DNA of 64,000 nt from Azotimanducus sp965220185 (GCA_965220185.1 OZ244807.1:1984001-2048000); one strand, 5' to 3'. Positions 48,887-58,114 are shown, counted from the first letter of the stretch. The notes: a model not told the origin generated them from the letters alone. A program made the numbers and translations.

Positions 48887-51235
48887 ATGCTACAGAACAT
48901 CTTCAACATTACTGCGCGATTCGCTGCACCCGACTGGACCTTCAGCCCCCCCCCCCCCCCAAGAGTTAATTTTTTTAGTCGGCACACTTACCAAAGGCTG
49001 CTGCGAGAGGGTGTAAACAGGAAGCGGCTGTTTGCAGGACTTGCGGCAGTTGCGTCTAGTTTATTTGGCGCGGGCGCCATGGCGCAGTCGCAAAGTGGCG
49101 TATCCGACAGACTCGCCATTGAAGAGATCATCGTCACGGCCAGCAAGCGCGAGGAAAGCCTGCAGGATGTGTCCGTTTCCGTCACCGCATTCAGCAGCGA
49201 TGACATCAGCGCGCTGGGCTTCGACAACGGCCTGGAAATCAGCGACCAGGTGCCCAACTTCACCGTGCAATCCTTGTTTGGACCTTCAGGGCCACCACAA
49301 TTGAATATTCGGGGGGTCTCAACCATACAAGTTACCCTCGTCAACGAAACGGCGGTTGCCACTTATGTCGATGACGTGTATCAGGGCAGCATTTCTGCGG
49401 TCACCGGGCAACTATTCGATGTTGAGCGTGTCGAAGTGCTTCGCGGTCCCCAAGGCACAATCTTTGGCCGCAACACGACAGCCGGACTCGTTCACTATGT
49501 GTCGCGCAAGCCGACAGAAGAACTTGATGGCTACGCATCACTACAGCTGGGCGAGAACAAGCAGGTCATTGTTGAAGCTGCGGTGAGCAACACATTGACC
49601 GAAGGCGTGCGCGGGCGAATCGCGTACAGACAGCATCGCGACGATGGTCTCCAGAAGAACATAAACCCGGCGTTCAACAACGCGAGAGCCGGGGTCACTG
49701 ACGTGCGCTCGGCTCGCGGCACACTGCAGTTCGACATCGGCGATGAATGGATGGCGGAAGTCAATGCGCACTGGGCGGAGTCCGACTCGACCTTGCCGGG
49801 TTATCGTTTCTCAGGGCTGTTCGACGAAACCCTGACGCCCGGCGTGCCATGCAGCGTCCATGACTTTCTCAATGACCGCTGCTTCAACGGCGCCGGAGGC
49901 AGTGACTTCGACCCGGACCCCGGGGAGACATTCTCGGTATTTGACAGTAATGACAACACCTATGATGCCTACGGCGGCTACCTGAGGTTCACTGGCGACC
50001 TCGGCTTCGCCAATTTTGTATCGACCACCGCCTATGAAACGTTCGACAGTTTAACTGTTCAAGACTTCAACATCCTTGAAATGGAGGCGGCTCGCTTCAG
50101 TGCACCTTATGACACTGACCACGAACAGGTCACGCAGGAGTTTCGCCTTGACGGCAGCACGGAGTCATTCAATTGGCTGACCGGCTTCTTTTATTACAGC
50201 GATAAAAAGAGCCTCTTTGTAGACTTCATTTTTGCCCCCGGGTCACCCGCTTCCCTAGGCTACGATGCCGCGACAGAAACCGATTCCTATGCGCTGTTTG
50301 GAGAAATAGATTTTGGTCTCACTGACGACTTGCGGCTCATCGCCGGGGCCAGGGCGACCTCGGAGAAGCGGAAGTTGACTCGATACGATAGCGGTGGCGG
50401 GGGCGTACTCAACTCTGTGCCCCATTTCGACCTCGTCGACGATGTCGACGAAACCGAGGTCACTTATAGGGTCGCCGCGGAGTATCAAGCCGAAGACGAT
50501 AATCTGTACTACGCTCAAATTTCCAGTGGCTTCAGAAGCGGCGCCTATAATGCTTCAGGAAGCCCTCCCTCTCAGACCGTTGCAAACACCGGGCCCGCTG
50601 ATGCAGAAACCGTGATCAACTACGAACTGGGTGCCAAGACCGAATGGCTGGATAAGCGTTTGCGTCTGAATGCCGCTGTTTTCTACCAAGACTTTCAAGA
50701 TATACAACAGATTATCACCACTGATGTGATGACTCAGTTGTTCACGAACGCAGGTGCTATCGAGATGTACGGTGTTGAACTGGATATGGTGTATCTGCCG
50801 ACGGAGTGGATGGAAGTCAGCTTTGGTGCCGGGACGCTGGAGTCTGATATTGATTCCATCTCGGATCTTCTGGATGGCAAAGAGCTGGGTGCTCCAGATT
50901 ACAATCTCAGTGGGGTCATCCGAATCTTCCAAGATCTGGGTTCTCTTGGACGCCTAACCTATCAGCTCGATGGCCGCTATCAGGATGATACCTTCCTGTT
51001 TCCTGACAACAATCCCTACGAGTTCCAAGAGGCCTACGGTGTATGGAATGCACGCTTAAGCTGGAACTCGGCTGACGACATCTACTCGATCACAGGATTC
51101 GTCGAAAATGCAGGGGATCAGGAGTACATCACCTATGCGCTACAGTTTACGCCAACGGCTCTCAGCTCGTTCGGGTTCAGAACCAACGGCCTGCCGCGCC
51201 TGTGGGGCGTGAAGTTTGCGATGACATTGCAGTAG
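48887..51235 (+). CDS. TonB-dependent receptor with a 5' poly-C tract (receptor 2, in frame)
   Basis: 782 residues. The ATG follows GAGGGAGAACG. The first 19 codons (MLQNIFNITARFAAPDWTFS) are unrelated to receptor 1. The C15 tract encodes five prolines, and from NRKRLFAGLAAVASSLFGAG onward the DNA is almost identical to receptor 1, with no STN domain. The plug has LRGPQGTIFGRNTTAG and the barrel ends WGVKFAMTLQ. As sequenced the tract is in frame (ON). Large parts are the same as receptor 1 at base level while others have diverged, for example the plug segment near 49290-49350. Followed by its own MFS gene. Confidence 0.88.
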   Translation: MLQNIFNITARFAAPDWTFSPPPPPRVNFFSRHTYQRLLREGVNRKRLFAGLAAVASSLFGAGAMAQSQSGVSDRLAIEEIIVTASKREESLQDVSVSVTAFSSDDISALGFDNGLEISDQVPNFTVQSLFGPSGPPQLNIRGVSTIQVTLVNETAVATYVDDVYQGSISAVTGQLFDVERVEVLRGPQGTIFGRNTTAGLVHYVSRKPTEELDGYASLQLGENKQVIVEAAVSNTLTEGVRGRIAYRQHRDDGLQKNINPAFNNARAGVTDVRSARGTLQFDIGDEWMAEVNAHWAESDSTLPGYRFSGLFDETLTPGVPCSVHDFLNDRCFNGAGGSDFDPDPGETFSVFDSNDNTYDAYGGYLRFTGDLGFANFVSTTAYETFDSLTVQDFNILEMEAARFSAPYDTDHEQVTQEFRLDGSTESFNWLTGFFYYSDKKSLFVDFIFAPGSPASLGYDAATETDSYALFGEIDFGLTDDLRLIAGARATSEKRKLTRYDSGGGGVLNSVPHFDLVDDVDETEVTYRVAAEYQAEDDNLYYAQISSGFRSGAYNASGSPPSQTVANTGPADAETVINYELGAKTEWLDKRLRLNAAVFYQDFQDIQQIITTDVMTQLFTNAGAIEMYGVELDMVYLPTEWMEVSFGAGTLESDIDSISDLLDGKELGAPDYNLSGVIRIFQDLGSLGRLTYQLDGRYQDDTFLFPDNNPYEFQEAYGVWNARLSWNSADDIYSITGFVENAGDQEYITYALQFTPTALSSFGFRTNGLPRLWGVKFAMTLQ
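48946..48960 (+). repeat. Homopolymer tract C15
   Basis: Fifteen C at codons 20-24 of receptor 2, between the start and the signal peptide. Loss or gain of one base shifts the frame before the receptor-coding region. Confidence 0.9.
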
Positions 51236-51327
51236 ATGCGCCCGGAGCACTGGGGCATACAGCCCTCTGCTGACATGGTTCGAGTCACCTGAAAGCACCA
51301 CCCTATTCCCTCGGTTACACCCGGTAT

Positions 51328-52581
51328 GTGCTCGGCATGCTGATGATCGTCTGCGTCTTCAATTTCGTTGACCGACAGATACTGGCGATCCTCGCGCCCT
51401 CCATCCGCGAGGATCTGGGGCTTTCCGACACCCAGATCGGCGCCCTGTCCGGGGTTGCTTTCGGCATCTTCTACGCGACCTTGGGAATACCCATTGCGCG
51501 ACTCGCAGATCGGTATTCCCGGGTCAACATCATCTCGATCTGTCTTGGCGTCTGGTCACTGATGACCGCGCTCTCCGGATTCGCCCACAGCTTCCTGCAT
51601 CTTCTGATTGCGCGCATCGGCGTCGGTATTGGCGAGGCCGGAGGCTCGCCACCCTCGCACTCCCTGATCGCCGACTATTTCGCCCCGGAGAAACGTGCCA
51701 CCGCAATCGGCATCTACGCCCTCGGCATCCCCATCGGTTCTCTGTTCGGAAATTTCGCAGGTGGCTGGATCGACGAGTTTTTCGGCTGGCGCAATGCGTT
51801 TTTCCTGGTCGGTGTGCCCGGCATCATCCTCGCGGTCATCCTAAAACTGACCGTCAGCGAACCTCCGCGCGGCTATTCGGAAAAGCGCGCACCCGCAATC
51901 CATCACGTTCCGTTCATCGACGTAATCAGGACCATGTGGGGCTTCAGAACATTTCGCTTTATGGCCTTAGGCACCGCTGCCCAAGCCTTTGTCGGCTATG
52001 GTTTTGTCGCTTGGATGCCGTCTTTTCTGGTGCGCGCACACGACATGAGCATTGGTGAAGTCGGCACCGCACTCGGCTTGATCATCGGATTGTTCGGCGG
52101 CGCAGGCACCCTGCTCTCCGGCGTCATCGGCGACAAACTAGGGGCGCGGGACGTTCGCTGGTACATGCTGGTGCCGGCTTGGGCTTTCCTGGTTGCGGTG
52201 CCGACCGGTGCCGCCGTGTTCTTGGCGGGTGACATCTGGCTGGTTCTCGCCATCTACACGCTGCCAGCCTTTCTGGTGAACCTGAACATCGGGCCGACCT
52301 TCGCGATGGCCCAGGCACTGGCACCACTCGCGATGCGCGCCGCAGCGTCGGCACTGCTCCTGTTCATCATCAGCATCATCGGTCTGGTATTCGGCCCAAC
52401 GACCATCGGCATTCTGAGCGACATTCTTCAGGCATCTTGGCAGATGAACGACATCGAATCCCTGCGCTGGTCACTGCTGCTCTGCAACTTCGTCTACCTG
52501 ATAAGCTTTTACTTCTACTTCCGCGCCTCGCGCACCCTGCGGGGCGACCTCGGTACCGGAGCCGACAAGTCAAGCGCATAG
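51328..52581 (+). CDS. MFS transporter, spinster-like
   Basis: 417 residues counted from the GTG at 51328. FVDRQILAILAPSIREDLGL and RLADRYSRVNIISICL match the other carriers. Similarity to the 8808 protein begins about 13 codons upstream (PPYSLGYTRY), where no standard start exists in frame; a CTG at 51289 is possible. It is paired with receptor 2, as the 45447 carrier is with receptor 1. Confidence 0.85.
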   Translation: MLGMLMIVCVFNFVDRQILAILAPSIREDLGLSDTQIGALSGVAFGIFYATLGIPIARLADRYSRVNIISICLGVWSLMTALSGFAHSFLHLLIARIGVGIGEAGGSPPSHSLIADYFAPEKRATAIGIYALGIPIGSLFGNFAGGWIDEFFGWRNAFFLVGVPGIILAVILKLTVSEPPRGYSEKRAPAIHHVPFIDVIRTMWGFRTFRFMALGTAAQAFVGYGFVAWMPSFLVRAHDMSIGEVGTALGLIIGLFGGAGTLLSGVIGDKLGARDVRWYMLVPAWAFLVAVPTGAAVFLAGDIWLVLAIYTLPAFLVNLNIGPTFAMAQALAPLAMRAAASALLLFIISIIGLVFGPTTIGILSDILQASWQMNDIESLRWSLLLCNFVYLISFYFYFRASRTLRGDLGTGADKSSA

Positions 52582-52706
52582 CTGGAGCACCAGACGAGGA
52601 ACCATGCAAGACACAAGCTCTGACACGCCTCGGAGTCTGCGCCGTAGGAATTCGCGGCTGCAAATCCGCTTCCACTCGCCCCTTTGAACGCTCGATTTCG
52701 TCAAAT

Positions 52707-54419
52707 ATGACCCGATATTATCCTCAATCGACCGCTCAAAGGGACGGCGGAATCGAATTTTCGCTTACGCAACTTCCTACGGCGCAGGCTCCTAGGCCAT
52801 TACCGGATTTCGACCCGACCATACCTGTATTCCTGCACAAAATAAAAACGGATTACAGCGATTGGCCTGCCTTGGTGGATATGGGCACAACGATCAGCTA
52901 TCGCGAACTGGAGCGCATAACTGCCGAGCTGGCATTGCAGCTGCTGGCAGCTGGCGTCAGCAAGGGAACTCGTGTCGGACTGCTGTTTCCCAGTGATTCA
53001 CAGTTTGCCGTCAATTTCCTTGCCGCAAGCAGAATCGGGGCGCTCGTAGTGCCTATCAGCACATTCAGCACAGCTGACGAGTTGAGCTGGGTGCTGCGCC
53101 ATGCCGATATCAATGTGCTGCTGACCCGCGACTCGTACCTGAAGCACAACTACATCGAATGCATCGAGCAGGCCATTCCTGAAATTGTCGGTGCAAACGA
53201 GAAACATCTGTTCCTCGCTTCCCACCCCTACCTGCGACAGATCGTTGTGTACGGCGAACAGAGACCAAGCTGGGCGCGAGGAACTCGGGATCTGGCCGTG
53301 GTCGCGAATCGCATCCCGCATCTTGACCGAAGGGTGCTAGATGCCATTGAAAGCGAGGTCACGCCAGCAGACCTGCTATTTCTGATCTACACCTCAGGCT
53401 CGACAGCACGCCCCAAGTCGGTGATGCACTCCCATGGCTCGGTGATCAGGCACCTGCATGTCATGCGCCACATGTTTTCCAGGGGGCCGGGAGATCGCTA
53501 TTCTGGTTCGCAGCCATGGTTTTGGATTGGCGGCCTTGTTGCCGGCCTTTTGGGCTGTCTCCTCAGCGGGTGCGCGTACCACTGCATGCGCAGTCATGAC
53601 ATTGGCATCAGGCTGCGGCAGATCAGGGAAGAGAAAATTAACATTGTGCCAGCGTGGATGTCTGAGGCTGTCTTGCTGCTAGAACATCCGGAGTTCAAGA
53701 ATCACGATTACTCATTCGTGAAATCTGGGCTGGGCAGAGCAGAAGATTCAAAAGGCAACCCCATGGACCAGTCGAGGATGGCCAATGCCCTGGGCATGAC
53801 CGAAACCGTAAGCGCACACAGCTGGGAGTCCCTGCAGGATCATGTGCCGGAACATCGCCGAGGCTCGTCAGGTCGCAGCGCTGAAGGCATCGAAAGGAAA
53901 ATAGTCGATGCGGAGAACGGCGAGGAATTACCGTTTGGCAAGGAGGGCGAAATCTGCGTGCGCGGCTATTCGTTAATGCAGGGTTACTACAAGCGGGAGC
54001 GTGAAGAATGTTTTGATAAGGACGGCTTCTTTCATACGGGCGATTTCGGCTATATGTATGAAGATGGTCACTTGTTCTTTACCGGCCGCAGGGATGAAGT
54101 AGTCAAGGTGTCTGGAGTCAACGTATCCACGGTTGAAGTCGAAAAGCAGCTGATGGCTGAAGACGATGTGCTTTACGCCTATGTTGTAGCGATCGGTGAA
54201 GACGCTGGCAAAGTTCTGGTCGCTGCAGTGGTGCCAGCAGCGCATGCCACCCCGGACGAAAACCATATAAAAAAACGACTGCGGCAGCGTTTGTCTAGCT
54301 ACAAGGTTCCCAAACGGATTGTATTTGTGCAGGAAAAAGAGATACCGCTGTCCCCGGGAGGAAAGGTGATGAAAGTCAAACTAGCAGAATACATTGAAGC
54401 GGTTATTTCTGAACTATAG
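52707..54419 (+). CDS. Acyl-CoA synthetase/AMP-dependent ligase
   Basis: About 570 residues. The AMP-binding loop is FLIYTSGSTARPKSVMHSHG. LGMTETVSAHSWE, HTGDFGYMYEDGHLFFTGRR and the C-terminal SPGGKVMKVKLAEY (catalytic Lys) are all present. It activates a carboxylic acid to its CoA ester, the entry step to beta-oxidation. The start is the ATG at 52707; the upstream open frame overlaps the MFS gene. Confidence 0.9.
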   Translation: MTRYYPQSTAQRDGGIEFSLTQLPTAQAPRPLPDFDPTIPVFLHKIKTDYSDWPALVDMGTTISYRELERITAELALQLLAAGVSKGTRVGLLFPSDSQFAVNFLAASRIGALVVPISTFSTADELSWVLRHADINVLLTRDSYLKHNYIECIEQAIPEIVGANEKHLFLASHPYLRQIVVYGEQRPSWARGTRDLAVVANRIPHLDRRVLDAIESEVTPADLLFLIYTSGSTARPKSVMHSHGSVIRHLHVMRHMFSRGPGDRYSGSQPWFWIGGLVAGLLGCLLSGCAYHCMRSHDIGIRLRQIREEKINIVPAWMSEAVLLLEHPEFKNHDYSFVKSGLGRAEDSKGNPMDQSRMANALGMTETVSAHSWESLQDHVPEHRRGSSGRSAEGIERKIVDAENGEELPFGKEGEICVRGYSLMQGYYKREREECFDKDGFFHTGDFGYMYEDGHLFFTGRRDEVVKVSGVNVSTVEVEKQLMAEDDVLYAYVVAIGEDAGKVLVAAVVPAAHATPDENHIKKRLRQRLSSYKVPKRIVFVQEKEIPLSPGGKVMKVKLAEYIEAVISEL

Positions 54420-54434
54420 GGAAAATCGCTAAGT

Positions 54435-55520
54435 TTAGGCTAGTGGCAGGACCACCGATTTAATGAGGCTTGGATCACCGGAACCGACGACTTCGATCGC
54501 TTTCACCGTATCTCGCAAACCGTGTCTATGGGTGACGAAGTCATCAAAGAGTCCCGGCATCTGTTCGACAAACTTCATGGCTCGTCTCACGGATGCACTT
54601 TCTCGGCTGAATACGCCTTTGATGGTGATTTCCTTGAGCGCAACAATGTCACCGGGGATCTCAGAACTGCGTCCACCTGACAAGCCAGCCAACACAATGG
54701 TGCCCAGGCGTCGAACCAGCAGTGGTGTCAAGGCAATCGCCTGAACAGCGCCACTCAGGTCAATAACGACATCCACGCCTTGACCGCCAGTAAGCGCCAA
54801 CACCTCCCTTTCCAAATTGGGGTCGGCGAGCAAGCAGTGGTCGGCCCCTATTTCGTGTGCCATGGCCATGCGCCCGGTATCTTCGGGCAATCCTGTGACA
54901 ATCACCTTGGCGGCACCCAAAGCTCGTGCGACGGCGACGCAGGCGAGCCCGATGGGGCCAGGCCCTTGAATGAGGACGCTACTGCCAACGCTCACCTGAC
55001 CGATATCGTCGGTCCAACGCAAGGCGTTCGATATGACCGCCGGGACGAGAATCCCTAGCTCGTCTGAGCAAGTGTCTGGCAGCTTGAATACTTGCGCGCC
55101 GGGCGCGAGGTAGAGCAGCTCTGCAAAACCACCCCACAAGTGCGGAGCTTTCGCAGCAGACATCGAAACCCCATAGTCGCCCATCTCCACGCAGTAGCGG
55201 GTGTTTCCACTCAGGCAGGCGGCACACCGGCCACAGGCAATGAAAGCGTCTACCGCTACTCGGTCGCCGACATGAACGCCCCATCTTGCCGAAGCAAGTT
55301 CGCCGACTTCTTCGACCATGCCGACAATTTCATGTCCCGGGATAAGCGGATAGTTGATGTTGCCAGCGTATTTTCCATGCAGTATCTTGAGATCAGTACC
55401 GCAGATTCCCGCCATCTCAACTCGCAGCAAGCCATCGTCAGGGCCTGTTGCAGGGCGCTTGAACTCGCTTAAGGTCAGTCGCCCCGGCTGCTCCATGAGC
55501 ATTGCTCTAACAGTGGACAT
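54435..55520 (-). CDS. Zinc-binding alcohol dehydrogenase family protein
   Basis: Medium-chain dehydrogenase of 361 residues. GICGTDLKILHGKY and IPGHEIVGMVEEVGE hold catalytic zinc ligands, CGRCAACLSGNTRYC the structural zinc. VLIQGPGPIGLACVAVARAL is the NAD-binding turn, and VDVVIDLSGAVQAIALTPLL follows. It likely oxidises an alcohol intermediate. Convergent with the ligase gene. Confidence 0.92.
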   Translation of the reverse strand: MSTVRAMLMEQPGRLTLSEFKRPATGPDDGLLRVEMAGICGTDLKILHGKYAGNINYPLIPGHEIVGMVEEVGELASARWGVHVGDRVAVDAFIACGRCAACLSGNTRYCVEMGDYGVSMSAAKAPHLWGGFAELLYLAPGAQVFKLPDTCSDELGILVPAVISNALRWTDDIGQVSVGSSVLIQGPGPIGLACVAVARALGAAKVIVTGLPEDTGRMAMAHEIGADHCLLADPNLEREVLALTGGQGVDVVIDLSGAVQAIALTPLLVRRLGTIVLAGLSGGRSSEIPGDIVALKEITIKGVFSRESASVRRAMKFVEQMPGLFDDFVTHRHGLRDTVKAIEVVGSGDPSLIKSVVLPLA

Positions 55521-55535
55521 AGGCGTGATTCTCCT

Positions 55536-56108
55536 TCAATCCCCCAAAGGAAACTGCTGGTAACTCCCGCTGTAACTGACTTCACCGATTCGTATGTTGA
55601 AATGGCCGCTCCTCACCCATTGATAGATTTCACGGAAATTCGGTTCAAGTTCAGGGTACGCCATCGCCTGCCAAGGTGCCTCGCCTTCATTGAACCAGCC
55701 CCAGTCTTCAGTTTCTTCCGTGGCCGACCCTTCAATGAGTTCGGATACAGGACATCGAAACGACATGTAGATTTGATCAATTGACAGCACGGATCCAATA
55801 CTCATCAGGAGCATGCGTTCACTCGGAATGCGTATGCCTGTTTCCTCGAGCAGTTCCCGTGACGCAGCGTGTTGCGGCGTTTCATTGGATTCAATATAAC
55901 CTGAAGGAAACGACCACAAACCCTTTGCGGGTTCGATTGCACGCTTCGCCCAGAACAGCTTGTCTCCGCAGTACAGTACAACGGCAACCAGGACAGTAGG
56001 ATTTTTATAATGGATGTAGCCACAATTCCGGCAGCACTCGCGCACCCGGTTATCACCCTGTGGCACGCCCTCCTCAAGCACGTTTCCACAGCGGTAACAG
56101 AACCCCAT
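55536..56108 (-). CDS. NUDIX hydrolase with N-terminal zinc ribbon
   Basis: About 190 residues. FCYRCGNVLEE and ECCRNCGYIHYKNP form a zinc ribbon as in NudC-like proteins. The NUDIX box is complete: GYIESNETPQHAAS then RELLEETGI. Substrate may be an NADH-like or CoA-like pyrophosphate. Start ATG at 56108, after rejecting an upstream extension inside the neighbouring gene. Confidence 0.88.
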   Translation of the reverse strand: MGFCYRCGNVLEEGVPQGDNRVRECCRNCGYIHYKNPTVLVAVVLYCGDKLFWAKRAIEPAKGLWSFPSGYIESNETPQHAASRELLEETGIRIPSERMLLMSIGSVLSIDQIYMSFRCPVSELIEGSATEETEDWGWFNEGEAPWQAMAYPELEPNFREIYQWVRSGHFNIRIGEVSYSGSYQQFPLGD

Positions 56109-56160
56109 TAATCTCTTTCCCAAGATTCGCAGGCGTGAGACACGTTCCGACGCAGGGGGA

Positions 56161-56970
56161 TCATCTGCTCTTGAAGTTTGGTTCTCGTTTCTCCCTGAAC
56201 GCTTGGACACCCTCCTTGACATCATCGGTGGCGAGTATCTCGGTCGCCGCCTGCCACTCCATCTCATAGGCATCCTCAATAGGCATGCCTCGAGTATGCA
56301 AGGCGATCTCCTTGGATTTCTGCACGGCGAGCGGCCCGTTGCGCGCAATCCTCAAAGCTATCTCCATCGCTTTCTCCATGACCCTATCCACCGGCAGCAC
56401 GTAGTTTACAAGCCCGATCTCGATAGCTTGCTGCGCATCGATTAAATCGCCCGTCAGGATCAATTCCATGGCCTTCGCGTACGGCACTTGCCTTGGCAGC
56501 ATGGTAGGCGTGGTTCCGGGCATCAAGCCCAATTGCACCTCCGGAATGCCGAATACCGCGCTCTCAGAAGCCACCCGGATATCCGTGGACAGCGAAAATT
56601 CAAAGCCTCCGGCGAGGCAGAATCCTTTTATGGCGCAAATCACCGGCTTATGATGAGGGAAATGCCGCATATTCATCTTTGGCAGCAAGTCTTCCTTCAA
56701 CACCCGCTCTTCCCATTCATCCTGCGGCGCCCTCGAGCCATTGAGAATGGGGGTGAGGCGATCAAAATCACCGCCAACTGAAAACGCTCTGTCGCCCGCA
56801 CCAGTGACCAGCGCAACCCTGACACTGTCATCCTCACCGATATCGTCCCAAGCATCCACCAGCCGACACACCATTTCTGGAGTCATGGCGTTAAGTTTTG
56901 AGGCACGATTCAACGTGAGAATGGCGATGCCATCTTTCTTTTCCACAATGAGATGCTGTTCCTCACTCAT
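56161..56970 (-). CDS. Enoyl-CoA hydratase/isomerase
   Basis: Crotonase-fold enzyme of about 269 residues. ILTLNRASKLNAMTPEMV, GDRAFSVGGDFDRL and CAIKGFCLAGGFEFSLSTDI provide the CoA site and oxyanion hole. It hydrates enoyl-CoA in beta-oxidation, consistent with the ligase and dehydrogenase nearby. The ATG at 56970 has AGGG upstream; the frame is open to 57147. Confidence 0.88.
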   Translation of the reverse strand: MSEEQHLIVEKKDGIAILTLNRASKLNAMTPEMVCRLVDAWDDIGEDDSVRVALVTGAGDRAFSVGGDFDRLTPILNGSRAPQDEWEERVLKEDLLPKMNMRHFPHHKPVICAIKGFCLAGGFEFSLSTDIRVASESAVFGIPEVQLGLMPGTTPTMLPRQVPYAKAMELILTGDLIDAQQAIEIGLVNYVLPVDRVMEKAMEIALRIARNGPLAVQKSKEIALHTRGMPIEDAYEMEWQAATEILATDDVKEGVQAFREKREPNFKSR

Positions 56971-57192
56971 GACCCTAACTCTCTCATCAATAGCGGTCCG
57001 CATGGTATCAGACATAGGTGAGGTGCTTACCATTCCATGGACAGTTCGAGTGCGCAAATCAGATGTACTGCGGTGAACGAGTGACCTGAAGAAAATGAAC
57101 TTGGAGCACACCTCGGAAACCTGTCCGAAAATTGGGGAGCGCTTCACTGATATTGTGTAATCTACCGCTTCAACCTATCGTAAGGCAATCGC

Positions 57193-57294
57193 ATGGACTG
57201 GGTTCAATCGATTGTGCCACCGACGGTTTTAATCGCAGTGGTTATCTACTTGGTGCGCGACCTTAAAACGAACATTGTTTCAACAGGCTGCTAG
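57193..57294 (+). pseudogene. 5' fragment of a small membrane protein, truncated by an IS5 end
   Basis: From ATG the frame reads MDWVQSIVPPTVLIAVVIYL, then VRDLKTNIV, and then enters TTTCAACAGGCTGCTAG, which is the outer end of the IS5-type element in this window. The stop TAG is part of that end. The rest of the host gene is missing. Confidence 0.5.
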
Positions 57295-57303
57295 GGGTAT
57301 AAT
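57275..57303 (+). promoter_or_regulatory. Promoter formed across an IS5 end
   Basis: TTGTTT (57275-57280), 17 bases, then a perfect TATAAT (57298-57303). The spacer is the IS5 inverted-repeat remnant. It points at the poly-C gene starting at 57344. Confidence 0.55.
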
Positions 57304-57343
57304 CGCTACTCATTTCAATTAAAATGCTCGGGAAATAAGAGAC

Positions 57344-58088
57344 ATGTTCGTGAAGCAAATTACCCCCCCCCCCCCCATGCGGCATCGCACAACTTAAACG
57401 CCTGACGGCATTGGTCGCCGTGCTGGCGGCCCTGACCCTGGCCGCGCCCGCGACGGCGCAGGTGGATTACACGCCCATTAGTGGCAAGACGGGCGGTGCC
57501 TGCCCATCGGGCGTGTCGCAAATGCAGACTGGGCGATTTACCGTCACAAGACCGGAACCCGGCGAAACCTCGGTCGAGATAAAAGGGCATCAATATCTTC
57601 TGTCCTGGCTCCGAATAGTGACATCAAGACCTCTGGCTACAAGTATCACCCTTACCCTTCGTGTCAATGATCGAAGTGGAAATAGAATCGCATCTAATAG
57701 TCTCGGGACTGCTACGGCCGACAATGCTATACAGAGGCAAACCATCACCGTTCCCAACCTGAAACCGGGAGAATCCTATTCTGCATCCCTTTGGGCAACC
57801 CAAGGAGGTGGCGGATTAACAAACTTGTCAAGGATCTGCTTCCAGATGGCCCCCAGTCTGAACTACGGTCAGCAGCCAGGCTTTGACCTCGGCTCGGACC
57901 CGCTCGGTGCGACCGGCTGCTTTGCCATTGGCGGCGTTCGTCTGGGCGGCGGCATGAATGCGGTTCGGGCCTGCCAGTGCGGGGCGCGGAACAGTTCCGG
58001 CCAGTGGGCCCGGACGGATAGCGCGGACGGCTACGAATACATCCTTCCCGCCGCACGCCGCACCGAGCTGGGCTGCACCACGAACTGA
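57344..58088 (+). CDS. Small exported protein of unknown function with a poly-C tract (out of frame as sequenced)
   Basis: ATG with AAGAG upstream opens MFVKQIT and then the C14 tract. With 14 C the frame stops 17 codons after the ATG. The signal peptide (LKRLTALVAVLAALTLAAPA) and the rest of the protein lie in the frame that would be joined with 13 or 16 C. In that frame the mature part has about 200 residues with Cys in GGACPSGV, SRICFQM, TGCFAIGG, RACQCG and ELGCTTN, so several disulfides are likely. The family is not recognised. The coding frame from 57411 to 58088 is intact, so this is a switched-off gene rather than a decayed one. An intrinsic terminator follows. Confidence 0.7.
57363..57376 (+). 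repeat. Homopolymer tract C14
   Basis: Fourteen C between the ATG at 57344 and the signal peptide. Frame analysis on both strands gives the same count. Confidence 0.9.
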
Positions 58089-58114
58089 CCATTGCCCGAC
58101 CGGACACCTTGGAG

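Noticed and set aside
15562..57376. Poly-C tracts as pure assembly artefacts.
   Set aside because: Not fully excluded. But all four lie on the coding strand at the same place relative to signal peptides, with good SD-ATG pairs before three of them, which random errors would not produce.
57345..57410. Start of exported gene D at a TTG or GTG after the tract.
   Set aside because: TTG at 57411 cuts into the signal peptide and has no ribosome site, while the ATG at 57344 has AAGAG at the right distance.
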